Shown: positions 6,687 through 14,094, counted from the stretch's first letter. The stretch is 16,710 nucleotides of DNA from JARIHD01 sp041743655 (GCA_041743655.1 JBGTMJ010000037.1:1-16710); one strand, 5' to 3'. The notes: a model not told the origin generated them from the letters alone. Program-made: numbers and translations.

Positions 6687-7481
6687 TTATTCGATATCAC
6701 GTTTACGGAAACTGAGCCACGCAATGAGGCCTGTGAGTACTATAGTCGCTAGTAAGTACGCTATAAGCGTAGTTGCTACACTGCCGTGAAGAATATCGTA
6801 TGGATTATAGTAGTGGTAAGGGAGTAACTTTGAGGGTGCTTCTATCCAGTCTGACAAACCGGCAAGAGAAGTCAATAAGTAACCGCCAAAGGCAAACAGC
6901 GTGGCAATACCGGCACTGGCACGACGGGCAAATGCCCCGGCCGTTAACATGAAGGCAATAGCGCCAAAGCTTATTGATAACAGTAGCGTATAGAACGTAG
7001 CCAGGAGCAATTTGTCGATGCCCACCTCGAGCCCTACGATTTGGCCAACACCGATAATGGTGGCCGCTACAATAAACCCTACGAATACCACAATCAGTAC
7101 GCCGGCAAGGGCCTTCGCTGCCAATACTGTTGAACGACTGATCGGACGTGCCAATAGGACTTCTAACGTGTGTGCCTGCTCATCACGGGCTAAAAGCGAA
7201 CTGCCTAAGCTAATTGTCATAATTCCGAGGAGTAGCGGCAAGGTTGCGTAGTATAATTGTGCGTTTAAATAGCCGGTAGGTGATAATAAGTCGTCACTAT
7301 TGCTTTTGAGTGAGCGCAGTGTTTCGGGTAGCTGCTGCAGGGTTTGGTTGAATTGCTGTGCCTGGTCACGAATTGATGGATAGACGAACATAATCACGGC
7401 AACTAACACTATGAGTCCTGTGCACCACCAAAATATAAAAGCGCGTCGCTGGTTTATCTCCCATCGTATAATAGGTATCAT
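6687..7481 (-). CDS. ABC-2 type transporter permease
   Basis: This 264-aa membrane protein has about six predicted helices: one near the N-terminus (18-35), an extracellular loop rich in Gln, Leu and Ser (36-75), then five further helices. The layout matches ABC-2 permeases. The segment SSLLARDEQAHTLEVLLARPISR matches the conserved cytoplasmic coupling region (ARDE...TLE.LL..P.SR) of exporters in this class. It overlaps the upstream ATPase gene by 4 bp (ATGA), so the two are translationally coupled and form one exporter. The substrate is unknown; relatives export antibiotics, lipids or polysaccharide parts. The C-terminus ends in a basic RKRD tail inside the cell. Confidence 0.88.
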   Translation of the reverse strand: MIPIIRWEINQRRAFIFWWCTGLIVLVAVIMFVYPSIRDQAQQFNQTLQQLPETLRSLKSNSDDLLSPTGYLNAQLYYATLPLLLGIMTISLGSSLLARDEQAHTLEVLLARPISRSTVLAAKALAGVLIVVFVGFIVAATIIGVGQIVGLEVGIDKLLLATFYTLLLSISFGAIAFMLTAGAFARRASAGIATLFAFGGYLLTSLAGLSDWIEAPSKLLPYHYYNPYDILHGSVATTLIAYLLATIVLTGLIAWLSFRKRDIE

Positions 7482-8377
7482 TTTTCATCCTCGTATACAT
7501 GTAAGAACTCTTTGCCTAGGTCTGTCCGGGCGCTTGTAAGCGTTCTTATATTCTGTTTAGCGAGAAAGGCAAGAAATGGTGCAAGGCTGGTAACGCTTAC
7601 TGTCACTTTGTTCTTTGTTTGAGTTAGTATGTTTGCCACACTGGAAAGATTGGCTGGTACTGTGCCAGCAAATTCGATCACATATTGTTGGTTGCTACTG
7701 TTGTGTAGGTCGGATACTTTTTGCTCAGTAACCATAGCCCCGTCTTTGATAATACCAACCCTGTCGCACATCTGTTGTACTTCGGCCATGTTATGACTGC
7801 TAACGAAAACCGCCGTGCCGCGTTGTTTGCGCTCAATAATTACCTCATAAAACATCTCCTGCATGATGGGGTCCAGACCACTGGTTGGCTCATCCAGTAT
7901 AAGGACTTCCGGCTCGTGCATGAGCGCTTGGACAATGCCGAGCTTCTGGCGGTTACCTTTTGACAGTTGGTTAATAGGCCGGTCTAATTCTAGTTCGAAG
8001 GCTTCGATAAGGCCTATAAAATACGACTTGTTCTTAAGTGGCTGTAAAGCTTGCAAGTAGGTAAGTAGTTCGCGTCCCGTTGTTCTAGAATAGAGCGCTA
8101 CTTCACCTGCCAGATAGCCGACGTGCCGCTTAGCAGCAATACTATCACGCACCACATCAAGGTTATGGATAGTGGCTTTGCCGCTCGTCGGCTGGATAAA
8201 GTTGAGCAGCAAGCGGATAGTTGTAGTCTTGCCGGCACCATTAGCACCCAAGAAGCCATATACTTCGCCGGGCAGCACACGCAGCGATACATCTTTCAAA
8301 GCATAGCTATGTATGCCACGGTACTGTTTGCTAACCTTGGTTAGTTGTATGGCAGCAAGAGTCGAAGAGTCAAGCAT
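7478..8377 (-). CDS. ABC transporter ATP-binding protein
   Basis: This 299-aa protein contains Walker A (GANGAGKTT, 44-52), a signature motif in the variant form LSKGNRQK (138-145), Walker B with D-loop (VLILDEPTSGLD, 158-169) and the switch histidine (SSHNMAE). The Q-loop position reads LAGEVALY, lacking the usual Gln, which is common in ABC-2 exporters of this branch. About 80 residues after the ATPase core form an accessory C-terminal domain, as in ABC-2 drug exporters. Its TGA stop overlaps the permease start (ATGA), a two-gene operon. ATG at 8377 follows a TATTAT hexamer by 7 nt with no Shine-Dalgarno, so the mRNA is probably leaderless. A 42-aa membrane peptide gene lies 61 bp upstream on the same strand. 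Confidence 0.92.
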   Translation of the reverse strand: MLDSSTLAAIQLTKVSKQYRGIHSYALKDVSLRVLPGEVYGFLGANGAGKTTTIRLLLNFIQPTSGKATIHNLDVVRDSIAAKRHVGYLAGEVALYSRTTGRELLTYLQALQPLKNKSYFIGLIEAFELELDRPINQLSKGNRQKLGIVQALMHEPEVLILDEPTSGLDPIMQEMFYEVIIERKQRGTAVFVSSHNMAEVQQMCDRVGIIKDGAMVTEQKVSDLHNSSNQQYVIEFAGTVPANLSSVANILTQTKNKVTVSVTSLAPFLAFLAKQNIRTLTSARTDLGKEFLHVYEDEK

Positions 8378-8384
8378 TAGCTAA

Positions 8385-8390
8385 ATAATA
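8385..8390 (-). promoter_or_regulatory. -10 element of the ABC exporter operon (leaderless)
   Basis: Minus-strand TATTAT ends 7 nt before the ATG. The -35 region is weak (TAGCGA at 17-bp spacing). No Shine-Dalgarno is present. Confidence 0.4.
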
Positions 8391-8438
8391 CTCGGTTTAA
8401 GCAGCTATCGCTAGTTTGCTCGAAAAACGCGGATTAGT

Positions 8439-8567
8439 CTAATTAGCTATGCTGTTCAATGTGCCATTACTGCTGAGCGTAGCTACAGGCGCGTCAATCT
8501 TTTGAATCGCAACCACGGTCAGTATGAGTAAAACAAAAAGCACTATTGTGCCTAATCTTCTTTTCAT
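8439..8567 (-). CDS. 42-aa membrane-anchored or secreted peptide (hypothetical)
   Basis: A short open frame begins MKRRLGTIVLFVLLILTVV and ends TLNSIAN before TAG. It has a basic N-terminus (KRR), a hydrophobic stretch of about 17 residues, then a polar tail of about 20 residues. This is the layout of a signal peptide or a single-pass membrane microprotein. ATG follows a TATACT hexamer by 8 nt without a Shine-Dalgarno, as for other genes in this window. It lies 61 bp upstream of the ABC exporter operon on the same strand, so it could be a partner or even cargo, but nothing in the sequence proves a link. I do not recognise the family; chance ORF status cannot be excluded. Confidence 0.5.
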   Translation of the reverse strand: MKRRLGTIVLFVLLILTVVAIQKIDAPVATLSSNGTLNSIAN

Positions 8568-8575
8568 GTGCTTAT

Positions 8576-8581
8576 AGTATA
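8576..8581 (-). promoter_or_regulatory. -10 element of the 42-aa peptide gene
   Basis: Consensus-like TATACT on the minus strand, 8 nt before ATG. TTCACT is a poor -35 at a 19-bp spacing. Confidence 0.4.
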
Positions 8582-8775
8582 GCGCACTTGTAAAGTACTT
8601 AGTGAATCCGAGGTGTGCATAAATGATGAGTATGTAGCCAAGACAAGTGAAACTGTATATTCGTCATGACACCTAGGATAGACAGGCAAAACCATATTAC
8701 GTTAATATAACGCAGCAGCTTCTACTTGTGGAACGAGCAATAGCAAACACTTAGAAGCAGGTATCAAGCTATTTG
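8582..8775. other. Intergenic region downstream of the unknown gene
   Basis: No convincing coding frame is seen. It contains imperfect inverted repeats only: GCTTCTA/TAGAAGC around 8713-8759, and CAAGCTA/TAGCTTG (8766-8791), which overlaps the stop codon of the unknown gene. Neither has a T tract, so I do not call a terminator. Confidence 0.4.
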
Positions 8776-9546
8776 CTAAGCTATAGCTTGTGGCCGTATC
8801 GACGTTTTATGCGTAGTGGAGTCAACTTTGTCCACGAAAGAGTTAGTCATATCGTACAGTTCTTGGAAACTATAAGGTTGTACGCCTTTTTCGCTTAGTT
8901 CTTCGTATTTATTAATAGCCGGCTTGTAGAATTCCGTTCCTGTCGGCATCTCAACTATTGTTTTCAATATCGAAGACATGAATGCCCGTGGTAACTCCCG
9001 CCTAATCTTTCTTTCGGACATGCCAAACTTACCAATATCCTCTAATACGGATTTGTAATGGGGGTGTTTATAATCTAGGGTAAACTCATATACGCCTGAT
9101 GATATCTCCGAGCTTAAACGCTCATAAGCGAATGCATGGTTGCGAATAGGCTTTTTGGCTTCTTTCTTATAGGATATAAGATCCACAGCAGATAATACAT
9201 ATTTGTCTTCATAGGACTCGCCAACATATACAGCGTATGCGTTTTTCGTCGGCCTACCATGAATATCTTTCGCATTGTCTATAAAATGTAAGTCTTCCCC
9301 ACGGGTCTTTTCAACAAGCGATGTCCTCGTAGAATGGTCAAAGAGGCTCTTATCGGTATTGGTATAGAAACGACTGCCTTCAGGAGGGGTATCACCCTCA
9401 TTTAAGTTCCGGATCATCAAGTTGTCTATAAAAGTATAACGGGCAAGATCTCTTGCAAAATTTTGCGGTAAGTCATTCCGTATCTTAGACCGGTAGGCGC
9501 GTTCAGTAATAAAACGCGGCAATAACACAAAGTCATTTTTCAACAT
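8776..9546 (-). CDS. Hypothetical protein, 256 aa, unrecognised family
   Basis: I do not recognise this protein. It is soluble-looking: no signal peptide, no membrane segment, many charged and aromatic residues. Visible features are an N-terminal basic helical part (residues 1-45, KNDFVLLPRFITERAYRSK), a turn-rich middle (EGDTPPEGSRFYTNTDK), a strand-rich section with YAVYVGESYEDKYVLSAVDLISY (about 103-125), then VYEFTLDYKHPHYKSVLEDIG and a helical C-terminal third with KYEELSEKG and SFQELYDM. No catalytic motif stands out. Long uninterrupted reading, a stop-proximal C-terminus and an exact consensus promoter 6 nt before the ATG support it as real and potentially strongly expressed. It is monocistronic, with gaps of more than 170 bp on both sides. 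Confidence 0.8.
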   Translation of the reverse strand: MLKNDFVLLPRFITERAYRSKIRNDLPQNFARDLARYTFIDNLMIRNLNEGDTPPEGSRFYTNTDKSLFDHSTRTSLVEKTRGEDLHFIDNAKDIHGRPTKNAYAVYVGESYEDKYVLSAVDLISYKKEAKKPIRNHAFAYERLSSEISSGVYEFTLDYKHPHYKSVLEDIGKFGMSERKIRRELPRAFMSSILKTIVEMPTGTEFYKPAINKYEELSEKGVQPYSFQELYDMTNSFVDKVDSTTHKTSIRPQAIA

Positions 9547-9549
9547 TGG

Positions 9550-9571
9550 TGCATTATAGCAGTATTATGCA
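9550..9571. promoter_or_regulatory. Operator-like imperfect palindrome over the -10
   Basis: TGCATTATA (9550-9558) and TATTATGCA (9563-9571) are inverted copies matching at 8 of 9 positions around a 4-bp centre. The palindrome covers the -10 hexamer and most of the spacer of the promoter below, the usual place for a repressor site. No regulator gene is evident in the window. Confidence 0.45.
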
Positions 9572-9581
9572 TATTTGTCAA
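9553..9581 (-). promoter_or_regulatory. Exact consensus sigma-70 promoter of the unknown 256-aa gene
   Basis: The minus strand carries TTGACA (9581-9576), a 17-bp spacer, and TATAAT (9558-9553) preceded by TGC as an extended -10. Every consensus position is met. ATG follows the -10 by 6 nt (GCACCA), predicting a leaderless mRNA. Confidence 0.88.
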
Positions 9582-9718
9582 TACCTCTTTAGATTAAGAC
9601 CGGCGTAGATTGATGCTTTGATCCACCAGAGGGGACTTTAACACAAATAGTACGTCTAAAAAGTCTCTATAAATTAAGTTAGTTTCGTTACTTCATCCTT
9701 GTCGCATAAGTACTGGGC
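9582..9718. other. Intergenic gap between the unknown gene and rarA
   Basis: Together with the promoter at 9547-9581 this makes a 172-bp gap. Beyond that promoter I see no open frame, RNA fold or terminator. Confidence 0.4.
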
Positions 9719-10903
9719 TTACTGTTCTTCGAAGAAATGTAAGTGAGCAATTTCGTTTGGTAGAAACCCCTTTTCATGTTTAAAATCGGCCTCCCATGTA
9801 TAGCCTTTCTGGTAGCCCAGATCTTTCATGAGTTTCGTAGGGGCATTACGTAGGTGGAGCGGTACTACCAGGTCTGGATAATCCCTAGCAGTGGCTTTGG
9901 CTTTGGCCATAGCGTCGGCTACGGCCCGGGACTTCTTGGTCTTGGCTAAGACGGTAGCGCAATGGTAGAGACTGTACTCGCATTCCGGCATGCCGATACG
10001 TTCAACAGCCAGAAAGGTTGATATTGCTAGGTTGAGGGCAGCAGATGCGGCGATGCCTACGTCTTCTGACGCAAAAATGACCATCCGCCGGGCAATGAAC
10101 TTGGGGTCTTCGCCGGCCTGGAGCATGCGGGCCATATAATATAATGCAGCATCTGGATCGCTCCCACGGAGTGACTTAATAAAGGCACTGATGATGTTGT
10201 AGTGGCTCTCGCCAGCTTTGTCATAACCAGGGACGCGTTTTTGGGCGGCAGTAGTAATGATGTCTGGCGTAATTGCCTTGTCGGTAAGCTGCACGGCTAA
10301 TTCCAGGTTACCCAATGCAACTCTGGCATCACCACCTGAAAGCTCGGCAAGTAAGTCGATACTTTTTGCCGGCAGGCGTTTGGCAGTCAGCTTTTCTGCT
10401 TTTGCAGCTTTTTTCAGGATACTGCCGATGTCCTCCTTAGAGAGTGGCTCTAGTACAAGTACTCTGGAACGGCTGAGCAACGGCGTGATAACTTCGAAAC
10501 TGGGATTTTCAGTCGTAGCGCCAATAAGTACAAGCGTGCCGTCCTCGACGTGAGGTAAAAAGGCGTCCTGCTGGGCTTTATTAAAACGATGGATCTCATC
10601 GACAAATAAAATAGTACGCATGCCTAGGCGTTGGTTCACTTGGGCGTCCGCGACTACGCGGTTAACATCTGCTTTACCTGCGTTTACGGCGCTAAGTTCA
10701 ATAAACTCAGCACCAATATCTTTGGCTATAATGCGTGCCAAGGTAGTCTTGCCACTACCTGGCGGCCCCCACAGTATCAGGCTGGTAGGTTGTTTCCGCT
10801 CTATAATTTGCCGGATAATCTGCCCATGATCTACAAGATGCCTCTGGCCAATAATCTGGTCGAGGCTTACCGGGCGCATGCGTTCGGCAAGGGGTTGCTG
10901 CAT
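9719..10903 (-). CDS. rarA: Replication-associated recombination protein A (RarA/MgsA), AAA+ ATPase
   Basis: The 394-aa protein begins MQQPLAERMRPVSLDQIIGQ, the usual N-terminus of the family. It has Walker A GPPGSGKT (46-53), Walker B ILFVDEIH (98-105), sensor 1 GATTENPSF (128-136), arginine finger region SRSRVL, and the C-terminal MgsA domain with GSDPDAALYYMARML and RRMVIFASEDVG. RarA acts at stalled replication forks together with recombination and clamp-loading proteins. ATG at 10924 is in frame, but a TATACT -10 (10915-10910) lies between it and ATG 10903. I therefore take 10903, where the mRNA would start at the ATG itself with no Shine-Dalgarno. It is divergent from the bactofilin-like gene, whose promoter overlaps this one. 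Confidence 0.93.
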   Translation of the reverse strand: MQQPLAERMRPVSLDQIIGQRHLVDHGQIIRQIIERKQPTSLILWGPPGSGKTTLARIIAKDIGAEFIELSAVNAGKADVNRVVADAQVNQRLGMRTILFVDEIHRFNKAQQDAFLPHVEDGTLVLIGATTENPSFEVITPLLSRSRVLVLEPLSKEDIGSILKKAAKAEKLTAKRLPAKSIDLLAELSGGDARVALGNLELAVQLTDKAITPDIITTAAQKRVPGYDKAGESHYNIISAFIKSLRGSDPDAALYYMARMLQAGEDPKFIARRMVIFASEDVGIAASAALNLAISTFLAVERIGMPECEYSLYHCATVLAKTKKSRAVADAMAKAKATARDYPDLVVPLHLRNAPTKLMKDLGYQKGYTWEADFKHEKGFLPNEIAHLHFFEEQ

Positions 10904-10909
10904 ATTTGT

Positions 10910-10937
10910 AGTATAGCCGTTCATACTTTTGATACAA
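10910..10937 (-). promoter_or_regulatory. rarA promoter, leaderless
   Basis: Minus-strand TTGTAT (10937-10932), a 16-bp spacer, TATACT (10915-10910), then 6 nt to ATG 10903. Its -35 occupies nearly the same bases as the -10 of the divergent promoter, so the two should compete. Confidence 0.6.
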
Positions 10938-10938
10938 T
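10930..10938 (+). promoter_or_regulatory. Extended -10 promoter of the bactofilin-like gene
   Basis: TGATACAAT, identical to the P-type ATPase element at 3953-3961. Here the ATG is 24 nt downstream and preceded by a Shine-Dalgarno, AGAGGTG (10950-10956), 6 nt before ATG. Confidence 0.6.
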
Positions 10939-10962
10939 GAGCTTACTAAAGAGGTGTGGTAG

Positions 10963-12093
10963 ATGAACAAATATATCAAGTGGGCAACGGGCGGAGCCCT
11001 TCTAACAGCAGTACTAACCGTAACATTGGTTAGTGTGGCCTATGCCCAACGCTTTTCGCGTACCGTTGACCAGGATGAGACGGTTAATAGTTCGCTCTAC
11101 AGTGCCGGCAAGGTTGTTGCTGTCAACGGCATCATCAATGGTGATGTATTCTGCGCTGGTGAAACCATTACCATTGATGCGGAAGTGCATGGTGATGTTA
11201 TCTGTGCAGGGAGTGATGTTACGATAGCGGGGAAAGTTGATGGTGATGTCCGGGTTGCCGGGCAAACAGTCGTAATTGAAGCAGATGTAACGGATAGCGT
11301 TACGATCGCTGCCCAATCGTTCTCGCTGGACGCTAATGCCACAGTTGGTCGTGATCTGACAGCAATGGGCGACACGCTTAACATCAAAGGTGCGGTTCTG
11401 CGCGATGTCCTGGCGAGTGGCAATGTTGGTACGCTCAATGGTTCTATTGGCCGGAATGTTCGTTTTGATGGCAATAAACTGGTGTTAAAAAGCAATGCCG
11501 CTGTTGCTGGCACTGTCGACTATACAAGCAAAAACAAAATTGACGTTGCAGCAGGTGCTGTAGTTGCTGGCACGACCAAACAAACTGTACCCGAAAAGTC
11601 CAATGATAGCTCAGTACTTACTCGTCTTACTACCTGGCTCTATATATTTACACTAGCCGGGTTAATCCTGATAACCAGTGCGCTAGCTTTCTTCTTCCCG
11701 AGGTTACTGGTCCGTACAAGTGATAGAATCAGAACTAAATTTGGAATAACGCTACTAGTTGGCGCAAGCGCCACGCTTGTTGTGCCTATGCTTCTTGTCG
11801 GGCTTGCAGTAACGGTGGTTGGCATCCCGCTTGCCCTATTCCTGTTTTTGGCTTGGATATTTGCTTTCGCTCTCAGTGGCCCTATTGTCAGCTATTACGT
11901 CGGCAGCTTAGTATTAAGTAAGAGAACTAAGCAGCAGGTATGGATTGCTTTAGCAGGTAGTCTGGCCTTAGGCTTATTGTACTTCCTCCCATTCATAGGC
12001 ACACTCCTATTCATGGTAGCTTCCTGGTTGGGCCTCGGCGCGCTCCTGCTTACGCTACAGCCATACGTGCGCCAACGCGACAAAAAAATGTAA
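10963..12093 (+). CDS. Secreted bactofilin-like (polymer-forming) protein with membrane C-terminus
   Basis: The 376-aa protein has three parts. A signal peptide (residues 1-28, ending AYA before QRF) targets it for export. Residues about 40-205 are a run of short beta-helix turns of the bactofilin type, with repeating G-D-V and A-G motifs (NGDVFCAGETITIDAEVHGD, VDGDVRVAGQTVVI). The C-terminal part (about 226-370) has four or more predicted membrane helices. Bactofilins polymerise into cell-shape scaffolds. This arrangement, an exported beta-helix anchored by a membrane bundle, differs from classic cytoplasmic bactofilins and would face outward; its role is unknown. Shine-Dalgarno AGAGGTG fixes the start. 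It is followed by TypA after 128 bp. Confidence 0.8.
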   Translation: MNKYIKWATGGALLTAVLTVTLVSVAYAQRFSRTVDQDETVNSSLYSAGKVVAVNGIINGDVFCAGETITIDAEVHGDVICAGSDVTIAGKVDGDVRVAGQTVVIEADVTDSVTIAAQSFSLDANATVGRDLTAMGDTLNIKGAVLRDVLASGNVGTLNGSIGRNVRFDGNKLVLKSNAAVAGTVDYTSKNKIDVAAGAVVAGTTKQTVPEKSNDSSVLTRLTTWLYIFTLAGLILITSALAFFFPRLLVRTSDRIRTKFGITLLVGASATLVVPMLLVGLAVTVVGIPLALFLFLAWIFAFALSGPIVSYYVGSLVLSKRTKQQVWIALAGSLALGLLYFLPFIGTLLFMVASWLGLGALLLTLQPYVRQRDKKM

Positions 12094-12145
12094 GGCTCAG
12101 CATGTCGTTCGAAGCTGGCTGGCCTGCGCTTCGTCAGGATTGCTC

Positions 12146-12174
12146 TTGATAAAAAGTAATGCTTATGCCATAAT
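12146..12174 (+). promoter_or_regulatory. Promoter of typA/bipA
   Basis: TTGATA (12146-12151), a 17-bp spacer, and CATAAT (12169-12174) preceded by TGC as an extended -10. The predicted start near 12181 leaves a leader of about 40 nt. Confidence 0.6.
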
Positions 12175-12193
12175 AATAGTAAATAACTTGCAA

Positions 12194-12210
12194 GCGCTGG
12201 CAAGGAGCGC
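12194..12210 (+). promoter_or_regulatory. Leader hairpin carrying the Shine-Dalgarno of typA/bipA
   Basis: GCGCT (12194-12198) pairs with AGCGC (12206-12210) around a 7-nt loop, GGCAAGG. The Shine-Dalgarno-like AAGGAG (12202-12207) is partly in the loop and partly in the stem. It lies 14 nt from the ATG, farther than usual. Confidence 0.35.
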
Positions 12211-12221
12211 GTATTTTCCAT

Positions 12222-14057
12222 ATGGCACAGACTGTTCAAGATCCCACCAAGATTCGCAATATTGCGATTATCGCCCACGTTGACCATGGCAAGACTACCT
12301 TAGTTGATGGTTTGTTAAAGCAATCCAAAACGTTCCGCGACAACCAGGCTGAAATGAGCCAAGACCTTATTATGGATAGCGGCGACCAGGAACGTGAGCG
12401 TGGTATTACCATTACTGCCAAGGTGACTGCCGTCCAGCATGACGATTACCGTATTAACATTATTGATACTCCAGGACATGCCGACTTTAGTGGTGAGGTA
12501 GAACGTACCCTAAACATGGCTGACGGCTGTATCCTGATTGTAGACGCCCAGGAAGGCCCGATGCCACAGACCAAATTTGTACTTGGCAAAGCTCTCGCGG
12601 CCGAACTAAAACCGATTGTTATCATTAACAAAATCGACAAGTCGAGCAGCCGTATTGCTGAAGTTGAAGATGAATTAGCTGATCTATTCCTGGAGTTGGC
12701 CGTGCACGAAGACCAGTTACATTATCCAGTATATTACGCTATTGGCCGCGCAGGGAAGGCATGGACTACGCCACCCACTAACCCAGAGGATGACGCTAGC
12801 CTTGACCCTATCTTTGAGGCCATTATCAACAATATACCAGCTCCTTCTATCGAGATGGACAAGCCTTTCCAGATGTTGGTAACGGCGCTGGCCTGGGACA
12901 CCTACAAAGGCAAATATGCTATCGGCCGTATCACCCGTGGCCGCATCAAAGCAGGTGACCAAGTGGCCCTTTGCAAGACTGACGGCTCAATGACAAAGTC
13001 CAAAATAGAAATGGTATTTATGAGCCGCGGTATTAACAAGTTCGAAGTGGGGGCAGGTGCTGCAGGCGATATTGTACAGCTGACCGGTATCGCTGACGCA
13101 CGCATTGGTGAAACAATTGCCGATGCCGACCATCCCGAAGCATTACCCGTACTTGAGGTTGAAGCACCGACACTCAAAATCTACTTAGGGCCTAACACAG
13201 CTCCTACCAAGGGAATAGAGGGCCAGTTTACGACCAGCCGTCAAATTGGCGAACGTCTGGCCAAAGAGCTTGAGACAAACGTAGGTTTACGAGTCGAAGA
13301 CAAAAGCATCGGTTTTTTGGTTTCGGGTCGTGGCGAACTTCACTTAAGCGTGCTTATTGAAGCAATGCGCCGTGAGGGCTATGAATTCGAAGTCGGCCGT
13401 CCCCAAGTAGTCACCAAAGAACAAGACGGGCAAGTGATGGAGCCTATTGAAGAACTGATTATCGAAGTGCCCGCCGAACACGTTGGTACAGTACAAATGG
13501 AACTTGGCCAACGTCGCGCAGTGCTTAAAGAACAATTTGCCAGCCCTAAGGGTGTGACCAAGCTAATATACGAGATGCCGACCCGGGCATTGCTTGGTTT
13601 GCGAAACATTTTAATGACTAACACCAAGGGTACGATTGTCATGAATAGCCTGATGATTGGCTATCAGCTTCTGGGCCCTGCACTGCAGCAGCTCCGTAAC
13701 GGTGTCCTTATTGCTTTCGAAAGCGGCGTCACTACGCCCTATGCCTTACAGAATGCTGAAGCTCGTGGTACTTGTTTTATAGGTCCTGCCGAGAAAGTCT
13801 ATGCTGGTCAAATTGTTGGCCTTAATACCCGCCAGGAAGACATGGAAATCAATGTGTGTAAGGCAAAGCATTTGACCAACATGCGTAGCTCGAGCAGCGA
13901 TGGTGTTGTACAGCTAACCCCTCCTACCATTCTGAGCCTGGAACAATGCCTCGACTTCATCGAGAACGACGAGTTGCTGGAAGTGACTCCCAAGAGCTTA
14001 CGGCTCCGCAAACGCGAACTCGATCCCACCAAACGCAAACGCGACAAAAAAATCTAG
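12222..14057 (+). CDS. typA: Translational GTPase TypA/BipA
   Basis: The 611-aa protein matches the family along its full length (E. coli TypA is about 607 aa). GTPase motifs are G1 AHVDHGKT (18-25), G2 RGITI (60-64), G3 DTPGH (82-86) and G4 NKID (136-139). The G5 region, usually YASA in this family, reads YAIG here. EF-G-like domains II, III and V follow, then the TypA-specific C-terminal domain, ending in a basic tail (RKRELDPTKRKRDKK). TypA binds the ribosome and supports 50S assembly and growth under cold and other stress. The start ATG is backed by the conserved RNIAIIAHVDHGKT beginning at residue 12. It has its own promoter and an unusual leader hairpin. A stem at 14069-14089 follows the stop. 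Confidence 0.95.
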   Translation: MAQTVQDPTKIRNIAIIAHVDHGKTTLVDGLLKQSKTFRDNQAEMSQDLIMDSGDQERERGITITAKVTAVQHDDYRINIIDTPGHADFSGEVERTLNMADGCILIVDAQEGPMPQTKFVLGKALAAELKPIVIINKIDKSSSRIAEVEDELADLFLELAVHEDQLHYPVYYAIGRAGKAWTTPPTNPEDDASLDPIFEAIINNIPAPSIEMDKPFQMLVTALAWDTYKGKYAIGRITRGRIKAGDQVALCKTDGSMTKSKIEMVFMSRGINKFEVGAGAAGDIVQLTGIADARIGETIADADHPEALPVLEVEAPTLKIYLGPNTAPTKGIEGQFTTSRQIGERLAKELETNVGLRVEDKSIGFLVSGRGELHLSVLIEAMRREGYEFEVGRPQVVTKEQDGQVMEPIEELIIEVPAEHVGTVQMELGQRRAVLKEQFASPKGVTKLIYEMPTRALLGLRNILMTNTKGTIVMNSLMIGYQLLGPALQQLRNGVLIAFESGVTTPYALQNAEARGTCFIGPAEKVYAGQIVGLNTRQEDMEINVCKAKHLTNMRSSSSDGVVQLTPPTILSLEQCLDFIENDELLEVTPKSLRLRKRELDPTKRKRDKKI

Positions 14058-14068
14058 CTAAAGAACGT

Positions 14069-14089
14069 GCTGGCTATAAAGCCGCCAGC
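14069..14089 (+). terminator. Hairpin after typA (weak terminator candidate)
   Basis: GCTGGC (14069-14074) pairs with GCCAGC (14084-14089), but only CGGTTTAC follows, with no real T tract. It may act as a weak terminator or pause site, or be part of the promoter region of the next gene. Confidence 0.35.
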
Positions 14090-14094
14090 CGGTT

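Noticed and set aside
8713..8759. Inverted repeat GCTTCTA/TAGAAGC as a terminator for the unknown gene
   Set aside because: The stem is only 7 bp around a large loop with no T tract.
10904..10924. Earlier in-frame ATG for rarA at 10924
   Set aside because: A TATACT -10 lies between the two ATGs with the spacing expected for a start at 10903, and the family N-terminus begins at the later ATG.
11097..11513. 138-codon frame antisense to the bactofilin-like gene
   Set aside because: It is a low-complexity Ser/Thr/Pro/Ala reading produced by the repeated beta-helix codons on the other strand, with no start signal.
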